From Eudromia elegans (Eukaryota > Chordata > Aves > Tinamiformes > Tinamidae), in NCBI GenBank assembly GCA_003342815.1, contig PTEX01000012.1, positions 4,049,880 to 4,113,879 on the forward strand: a DNA stretch of 64,000 nt, given 5' to 3'. The notes under the pieces were generated by a model. That model ran no database searches, was not told the origin of the DNA, and saw only the letters and a program-made list of their open reading frames with translations. This document shows, piece after piece, positions 45,001 to 54,600 of this stretch. Numbering within the stretch: the stretch's first letter is position 1; each line of letters begins with the position of its first letter. The position numbers and the translations under genes were made by a program.

Positions 45001-45631
45001 GCTCTTGCAAAAAATGTAGGCTACCAACAATTACAAGGGTTCATAAATTTCATAAATGATTTCTAAATCATGCTTTTGCTGCACAGCAAACCAGAAAGCC
45101 ATAGGTCTGTTTTGCAGTAGGCTGCTGTCCAGGAATGTGTTTTCTGCTAGTGAAGTTAAATTTCAATATATGCAGTCTCTCTAATTCTGTCTATTCCTAG
45201 AGCACTTCTGAAATGGAGGAAAGGTGCTGTAAAATAATAGACAAAGCACAGATTTGTATTTTGTCAAAGCAGTTATTTCCATGATTGACGCATATTAGGA
45301 AAGCTGTACTACAGAACCTCATAAGATACACCTACAATTCCAGAATGCCTTAGCAAATAACTCAGTGGACCAGCTCAAATAAAAGGCAGAAGTTTGCCTC
45401 TGCATAAGTCCTTGGTGAGGTGCATGGCAGATGCCTGTTTTGGTATACCGTGCCAGTGACAGTCAAAATAATCACCTTGTGAAGCAATTTCACTTCCTGT
45501 TGCTTTCAAAATTTCAAGTACTTCCGCATCTAGCGGATAAGCACACTGAAGAACTGCTTGTCAATTTTATCACCAGCTAAGAGCTTTTTTCTTTTAAACA
45601 CATAAAAATGTTCTGAGAGCACTGAGAAATT
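42052..45631. other. Intergenic region between GLIPR1-like genes 1 and 2
   Basis: About 3.6 kb of mostly AT-rich sequence: the 3' UTR of gene 1 at the left, the presumed promoter of gene 2 at the right. Poly(T) at 44084-44096. I see no gene, and the short frames at 43.5-44.4 kb have no splice or family support. Confidence 0.5.
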
Positions 45632-48600
45632 ATGAGAATCACACTTTCCTGCGCTGTGCTGTTCTTCCTGGATCTCCTCACTTGCTGCAGTGCTTATGCA
45701 CAGAATCCCTTGCCTGACATAACAGATGCTAAGTTTATTAGAGACTGTGTGACAACTCACAACGACTTCCGATCCAAGGTGAACCCCCCAGCCAGCAATA
45801 TGCTTCGCATGGTAAGGCAGTGTTTGTGCTCAGCTTGAAAATTCATCTTGTGCTGCTCAAATAGTCCCTCTGTTCAGTTTCATTCATACTTTTCTTTATC
45901 TTTCTGTCAGTGATTTCGTTCCTATATATGATGGTTCTTTGAAGAAAATAGAATAGAAAAAATATTTTTCACAGCATTGTTCAGTGTTACTAATTTGAAG
46001 GGATTTCTGTCTTTAGGGTTGCTGTGCTAACCGTTAGCCAATCTTGCTGTAGTGTAAAAATATATGTGTTATTTGTCTCTCAGTATTTATTAGTTTTTAA
46101 TTAATTTTTAAAAGTTATGGTAACTTTAAAGTATGGGTACTAATATTTGGCCTGGAAAACAGAGCTTCCTCTATATATAACAGATATTGGAGCAGGACGT
46201 GGGTATCATTCAGCTTATCGAGAGAAATATGTTAATAAAAGATAGATGAGATAAGGAGTCAGTGTATGCCATTACTTTGAGCCGTGCAGCTCTGCTGTTT
46301 AGCTGGAAAGGAAGTTTAACCACAGGAACTACATGGGCCACTTCTGTGAAAGGAGCTTCATAGGAAAGATTGAAAACTCAGCCTATGTGCAATTGTAATT
46401 TCTAGCCATTTTGTTAAAACCTGTGTTTAATTAAGAATGATAGAGCATAAGAACAAACCTAAGTGATCAGACCAAAAATCCACCAAGTCTACCATGAGCA
46501 AGACAAACATACAAGAACCTCCTGAATCGAAGTTGTTGCATTTAAAAGCTCTGGATGATTTTTTTTTTTCTGGATGATTCTTTTCAAACTGCAGCTGAAA
46601 AAAATTCAAATTTTTACCATACCCACACCCTATAGCGAATATCTGTTTAAAAGTGTTTGAATTCAGCTGAATCACTGCAGTGCAGGTTATGTTTTGCTTT
46701 CTTCTCATTCCACAGTCCTGGGACCCAGCTTTGGCTAAGACTGCCAAGGCATGGGCAAAGAAATGCCAGTTTAAGCACAATATCTACCTTAAAAAGCCAG
46801 GGAAAGTGCATCCCACCTTTACACCTGTTGGAGAAAACATCTGGACTGGCACGGCCACCTTCTTTTCTGTGGACGGAGCTCTCAGTGACTGGTTTAATGA
46901 GATTCAGAGCTACGATTTCAATACCAATAGCTGTTCGGACCAGTGCGGTCACTATACCCAGGTGAGTTTTTCTTGTCCAAAGGTTTGTAGCCTAGCAATT
47001 TCACAGGATCAAAGTATAGGCTTGGATCAGGCTGCTTTGGAACAGAAATTAGATCAGGGATTTCTCTTCTCCACGTTAGTGCTGGATGAGTTTGGAAATA
47101 GAAAATTCTGAGCAGCAGGGCCCTGTTCTCACCATGGAAAGGGATTATCCCCCCAGCAATTTCATACTGATGTCATCTTTGAACTCCATAATTTAACAAA
47201 AACCACAAGTATTAGCACCTTGCTCCTTACCACAAGACGTGTCTGTGCCAGGCTGGGACATGCTCTTGGGTCCTACCACGCACAGAAAGGCTTCTGTGAC
47301 TCGTGCTTATACATGTATCAAGAGTAGGTACCTTTCGGAGGAAAAGCACCTTCTAGAGAAAACAGGAGGCATGCTTGAAGCTCACCATTAGAGACTTAAA
47401 TTTTAAGAGACTTTATGACTTTTAAAGAGACTTTATATTTTCTTGGTTTAATTATAGTATTTATTTGAAATATTTTTAAATGGTCAAAAAGATTCCCAGG
47501 AGACAAATGTGTCTTGATTATATCACCGTCTCTGTAGCAGGCAGCACATCTGGACAGTGCTTAGCCTGGAGGCAGGATGCTTGTTACCTAGTTTGCTCAA
47601 AATTACGTAGTTTTTGTCATTAAAAACATATATATATATAATATGCATGTATGTATATGTATATTAGAAGAAGAGAAAGCAATACACTGCATCTTTAAAT
47701 AAGACTGTGAATATAAGTCATCTACTTTCATGTTTCCAGGAGAACCTGACAATAAATGCAGAAAAATCAGTTAATCGTCTGCCTCAGCTTCCCTTTTGGC
47801 TTCTGCTGCTGTTTCTGTGCTGGCTGTTTTAAACTCCCATAAGAGCCCTTCACTTCAGTCATGGCTTCTTCCCTTAATCCTGTGAGTTGTAGTAGTTTTT
47901 CAGTATTTCAACGGGATGCTGTGTATCTCACTTTGCCTTTCAGGTTGTTTGGGCCACGAGTTACAAGGTTGGCTGTGCTGTTCACTTCTGTGACACAGTT
48001 GAGTATTTCCCAGGACTCCTCAAAGCAGCACATTTTGTTTGTAACTATGGACCAGCATAAGTTAATTATGACCTTTGGATTTTTTGTTATTTTAAAAACA
48101 TCCTCTAACTGGTCTGGTATCAGATATTACCAATAGTGGGATCAGTACTACAGAAAAAAATGCAACTGGTTGAGAGGAACTTCCCCAAGCCATTTAAAGC
48201 AAAGGCTGCTGCCCTCAGCCTTGGCTGCAGAAAATCCCTTTCTGAAAAAAAGCAGGTGAGCAGATTTCGCTCGGAGTTTTGACCATAAGCAAGAGCGGTG
48301 GAATTGTTTCTGTTTTGACTTCAGCCTGTGCAGGAAAATGGTTGGACTTGAGGATCTTGAAGGTCTTTTCAATGTTAAATGAGGAAGTAAAAGGAAGGCA
48401 GTCTTCTAGTTTATCCTATGCATTGCAATTTCTGGACAAGGAATTTACAGGTTGTGGGTGTAACTATTGTAAGGATTGTTTCTTTGCTAAAGCTGTGTTT
48501 CCTTCATAATAGCTTCCCATGATGAGTTATTCTACCAGCTTGATGAAATACTATATTTAAACTAGTCTTCATAAAAAAATAAGGGAGATAACCAAATATG

Positions 48601-51600
48601 GTTCTTCTGCTTTTCAGGGGAAATTACCCAACAAAACCTTACAAAGTAAGACGGTCATGCAGTGGATGCAGTAATGACAAGTGTGCGAACAATCTCTGTG
48701 GTAAGACTAAAGGAAAAAAAAAAGAGAAATTATTGATAAATAAAAGTACCATAATTATCAATGGAAATATAGTAATATAGTTGTGAGTCAATTTGCACTA
48801 AGTACATAGCGAATCTGCAGCCCACCAAAAAGGCAACAGTACCAAACACTGGTAAGGAGAGCGTAAGAAAAAGTAAAAAAAAGCTTTGCTCTTTAAGGAC
48901 CACAGTTAGAAAAACTAGAGTTTCCAATGGAAAGATAAATCCTTTCAATCACTTTCCACCTCTACGTCTGATCAAAAAGTTATATCTAAAATATTATCCC
49001 CAACAAATATTCCTCTCTGGTTCATTTCTCTTAGGAAAAACAGTTTATTTAACTTTGCTTTCTAGCTTTTCTTTAATATGTCCTATCACATTCCCAAAAA
49101 ACTATAGAGTTCTGAGTGAGCAATTGAAAAACACACCTATTTCTAACTTCTGTGACCTTCTGAAATACATCAATAAGAGCCTGGGTTTTGCACAATAGTG
49201 GATATTTTTTGATTATACTAGGTCCTAATTAGAGTCAGAAGTAGTATTTTAAATGAATGACATGCACCTGACATGCAACAATGTGAATATCGTAAAGACT
49301 TTTAGAGAAGGTCCCTACTAGCCAGCACCCAGGTAGATTAATCTGTAGAAACAAAAGAACATTTGGTATTCCTATTTCCTTCTGCGGTGTCCTGGCTGAA
49401 GGACCCACTGATGCATCACAGAATAACCACAAACCTCTCAGACTGTGAGGCAGGATGAGAGCTTTGAGGAGTTACGTGCTAGATCCTGAAAGCAGCTCTA
49501 CCATTGGGTCCCTTAGGGCAAGTCAGTAATTCCTGCAGGCTGCACACAGAAAGCCATGCAAATGCATCACAGCTGTTAACAAAGGTGTGATGAATTTTGT
49601 ACTTAGTGAGATTTGTCCATCTGTAACTGCTTTATTTAAATTAGCTTTGTATATAATTAAAAAAAAACCCCAACAACTAGGTTTCATTTTTGTTTGCTAT
49701 TGCTACCTCCTTATGATACATTTTTTTCCTAAAGCAAATGTTTCTTTTCTGCTTCGCTTATAGTTCAATTAAGTAATATTAGACCCACCTACGTGCTGGG
49801 AACCTGCCCTTGTTGACTTAGTTCCTCCCTTGTGAAATGTTTGAAACATAGACTGGCACTGAAGGTGCCCTCAGCCAGGCAGCAGCAATGGCTCACCTAT
49901 TTTAATGAATAACCATTTATGAATGCTTATTAATGAAATGATGATGAATGGTAATTAATGGATGATACTCACAATTGCTTTCTTTTCTGATCTCTCGACA
50001 GAAAACATCGAACGTGAGAAACTGCTAAGTATGGATCAAGTTGTTCTTCATCAATTCCCTACAATTTCAGGTTCACTTGGTGGGTTTTAATGACTGTTCC
50101 CTTGCTGTTTTTTAGGCTATGCCAACTGGTACCCAGACTGGGACACAGAGCCGCAGCCACTGCGGCCACGGCCCCCCCGGCCCCCTGCCCCTCGCCCTCC
50201 CGTCCGCCCACCCACGGGGCCTCCTACAGGGCAGCCACCTACCTCTTGTGACAGCTACTGTGTTGCAGCCATTTTGGCATGCTCCCCCCCACTGAATGCC
50301 CAAGACAGGCTCCCCTCCTCCACCCTGTCCCCTGCCCGGAGACAGATGCTGATTGGGCANAGGTTGGCGCCCAAACCCNGGNAGGTTCTGGGCTCAGAAC
50401 CTTCCCGAACCNCCTAGCCCCCTCCTCACCCAACTACCTGTCCCTGTCCATCACCCCCTATCTCCTCCTACTGGCCAATCCCTTTGTGGGAAAGGTTCCC
50501 CGTCCAATCCCCACCTGTCACCCCACCTTCCCAGACCCAATCATTTTATGACTTTTACCCCAGTTTGTTATATAAGCGTTGTACGCGATTCAATAAAGGT
50601 TCCCACTTGCATGGTCATTGGTCTCTGGTGTCCCTCTGTCTGTATGATTGATGTGTGAGTGGTGTGGGAGCCCCCTCAGTGTGCATCCCTCGTCGTCCCT
50701 TTGATCGTCAGCCCGTTCCCGTGTTTTATCCCCCCCTGGGATCAGCGGTGGAAGCTTTTGGAGTGAACCCCTTCCAGATCGTGCTCTCCAGTGGCTAGCC
50801 TAACGGGTAATTATTTCGGGTGGGTCTTGGCTGGGAGGGTCCACTTCAAGTGGCGCCCAACGTGGGGCTCGAACCCACGACCCTGGGATTAAGAGTCCCA
50901 TGCTCTACCGACTGCTCCACGTTGGGGCATAGGGGATACGGGGAGCTGGGCCGAAGGGAGTTTTGAGGGGACCTGAGGGTTTTATTTTCCTTTTCTTTCC
51001 TTTTGGGGGGANAAGGGTGAGGGGNGATATCCTCNGGGAGGGNTCCNCTGTTGCCCCNTGGGTTGGGAGTGGAACCTTGGGGCGAAGTGGGGGTTTGTCT
51101 TATTCTATCTTCGGGTTACCGAAGCGATTACTATTTGGAGGGTTGCAATCGGGGATTGCAACCACCCCCGAGTACCACCATTTGTGTCGGTGGGTCTTTT
51201 GGGGTGGGGGCCTAAATTGTTTAAGGTCCCGGCACCCAGCATTCTTGGCTGGGGACATATCGGGGCTTCATTCTTGAAGTAGCTCGCCGAGCCCCGGGGG
51301 CTCCAAATCAGTGGAAGCCCGGTAAAGTTCGGGGTAGCCGGCGCGATCGGCCAGGGGGGCCGGTCGGCGGGTCTGGGACCCGCAACCTCGGCAGCAGGAT
51401 TGCCTTACGGCAAAGCACCGCTGCCTCTTGATTGTACCTGCATTATTTCAGTTGTGTCATTCGTTCTGTATTTGTATTATTTGGTTTACTGTGATCTGAC
51501 TGTGCTTGCAGTTGTGTCATTCGTTCTGTATTTGTATTATTTGGTTTACTGTGATCTGACTGTACTTGATCTGTCTGTAAATATCTGTACATATTACTTA

Positions 51601-54600
51601 CCTGATTGTGTGTATATATATATACCGCGGATAGTACTGTATTGCGCCTTAAAGTTTGTTTGGACTGTGGTACTTACCTGCCTTTAGTTTGTGTGTATTG
51701 TGAATTTGGGGNCTGTCTAAGGTGTGCAAATGGGAGGTTGCGCTGCCAGGTTCGCAGAGCCACAAGAGCTCTGCCACCTGCGGTCGGTGCTTGCCGACCA
51801 GCAAACCGAGTGGACTGAAGTTAAAAGGATAATCAAAAAGATGGTAAAAAGGGGGTGTCTGAATGATTCGGATAATCTTTTAGACCACTCGGTTTGGAGA
51901 AGGTGGCACCAAGAGTTTACTGCGGANACGGGCGGNTCCTGGCTGAAGCAGCTTCANGCCAGGAGCCGTGCTGCCATCTGTNTGAAAGTGGCTCGATTTC
52001 TAAAAAGAGCGGAGATTGTGGCTATTGTACAGAGTGATAATGTATTTGCGACCGATGTTCTTAACCGTAAAAAAGAAATTGTATTTCGGCCGGCTATGGG
52101 NGGGTGGCAGACAGTCGCCGGGACCGTTTCNTCACCACCAAGACCGTCTGATCGAGTGTTCGCCNGACCGCCGCNCGAGANACCGCCGCCATTTTATCAA
52201 NAAGCGGCATCGGGAGCTCCGACTACCTCGGCGGCCGGAAGTTCGAATCCACCGGCGCCATTTCAGGGAAAAGGCCCTATACCGCTGACTCCTCCCCTTT
52301 CAGCCTATGGGGAAATAGAAGGAGGGGCTGGGCCCTCCTTGGGGTGTACAGCCTCCCCGCCCATAGGGGCGGCGCCCTCTCTGTACGGAGGAGGAGTTCT
52401 CCCCCCACAGCAAAGCGGCGCGCCGCCGCTTGTGGTGCCTAAGCCGGTGTGGGGGGGAAGCGGCGAACCGCCGTTTGCGGCCCCGAGGTCGGAGAGGGGA
52501 GAAGCTCGTCTTAAAGGCGAACTGACACAATATGATGGTATCAACGATAGTCACCCTAAACAAAGGGAATTGATGAAACAACATACTGAGGTCAAAGGTA
52601 TGGGACCTAAGGTAATGGCATATGAGAATGACAACACTAGAAAATGTAATGGGTATATAAATGAGATAGTACAGGGCTCACCTAAAAGGGCTATGTATGA
52701 AAGTAGGGTAAGAGAAAATTTTGAAGGTCAAACAGATAAGATAGTCAAAACCTTGTATGAAAAGGTCGATCTTAAAGGAATAGCTGCATTAGGTGATGAC
52801 CCTAAGAACCAACTAAGGCAAGTATCAAGGGAATGTAAAACTGACACTGACAGTGCTAACGATGAAGAGTCTGAGGGGCTTACCTCCAATCAGAAGGAGG
52901 AACTCAAGGTCAAAAACAAAGGCAAAAGGGTTAGATTGTTTAAAACCACTTACCGCTTTAACAGGCTCTGGCTAAAATGCGAAAGGTATAACAATAAGAT
53001 TAAAGAAGGCTCATCTGAAGGGACAGTAGATAAAGGTATAGGGAGAGAAACCTATGAAAGAATAACAAACGAATGTGGTATTAATAGCAATGGCTGCAAG
53101 AGCTATAATAGTAAGAAACTAAAAAGGATAGCAGCTCATAGTAATGATGAAGATGGTTGTAAAGAAGGCATCGATGAAGGATATGAGAGGTATAATAATA
53201 ATAAGATCTATGAGAGTTTATCGGCAGGAATAGCAAAGACATGTCAGTCAAAACAAATAGAGAGGAGGATTAGCAATAGAAGTGATGTTAAATACGATCT
53301 TAAAGTAATAAATGAAAAGGATTCAAATAGGAAAGGTAGAAAGGAAGAGCCTATACTTGTGGAGACGATAAATAATATAAAGAAGGGATCCAAGCTTATA
53401 GTGAAAAAGGCTCCTAACAATAAACCCAGCCAGTATCACTTGACTGTCGGTTGCACACTGGATACTTCCAGGGAGAAAAGCCCAAGCCTTTTTGAGAGTC
53501 TTAAAGTTGATATACCTGGAAATGCAGGATCTTCTAGCAGACCATCTAATCCAGAATTCTGCTACACCTTTTGCCCTGTTGGTGACAAGGTGCAGCAGAA
53601 AGAGAATCCCTCATCCCTCTTCTTTGATGACAAAAAACCTGCAGAAAAGAAAGCTCAGACCAGCCCGGAACAAGGTAATTTTAGCGCTCAAGCGATTGGC
53701 AAGCAGAGAGGACAGGAAGCTGACTATGTTAAAACAGAGAGTTTATCAACGACACAGTCTGGCACTGCAGCAAATATGCCTGAAGGTCTTACTCTTGATC
53801 TAGTGCAAGAGGCTTACGGAAGTGAAATGCATGATGCAGCATGTACAGAGCTCGCCTATGGAACTAGGATTGATTTAGCTCGGACCTCTGAGCCAGTGCA
53901 GGAAACTCTGAAACCCGTGGCACAGCTCTGTCCCTCCCTTGAAGGGCCCGAAGCTGCCCCGTCGCCCATATTGCCAAATATTGTGATGGAAGCCCCATTA
54001 GGTGCCGGGGCTGTTAGTGCAGAAGCCTCTGCTGAGCAGCTTGAAATTTCCCCATTAGGGACTTTCACTCCTATTGCCAGTTTTGAGAATGCTAAGCAGG
54101 AGACTGGTAAGCCTGAACGCAAGGAACCTGTTGGAAAGCTGTCTCCCCAGTTTGGGAAGCCTGACTTGTTTAATAGCCAGATGATTAACTTAGGTGTTGC
54201 CAACGCTATGGCTATTGAAGAGAATGGTATGTTCTTAGGATTAAAAGGGGACAGCCATTTAACGGAACCCGTTGTCCTGAAAGAAGGGCTCGAAAGGTCT
54301 GGCATTACTGCAGAAGTAAAGCCATACGACCTGTGCCAGATAAAAGGGATGGTAAAATATGAAGTATTTGATTGGGCTTTCAAACCTAATGACTCGTTGG
54401 CAGATCGGATAAACAACCCGCGGGACGGAGCGATGATAAGTGGTGGGCTGTTAAATAATTTTGTTGATGCCCCGCATTCCGATGCTGAAACATTAGAACC
54501 TGTGTCTATATCGAGGCCATCATTGCTGTCGCTGTTAAGATTGGCTGGTGCCGAGGGGAGTGTTTTCGCTATTGGGGGGCTCCTGATATATCTCGGGAAG

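Noticed and set aside
50851..50928. Independent functional tRNA-Lys gene
   Set aside because: It coincides with the retroviral primer site and its 5' acceptor/D-arm side departs from tRNA-Lys, so proviral origin explains it better.
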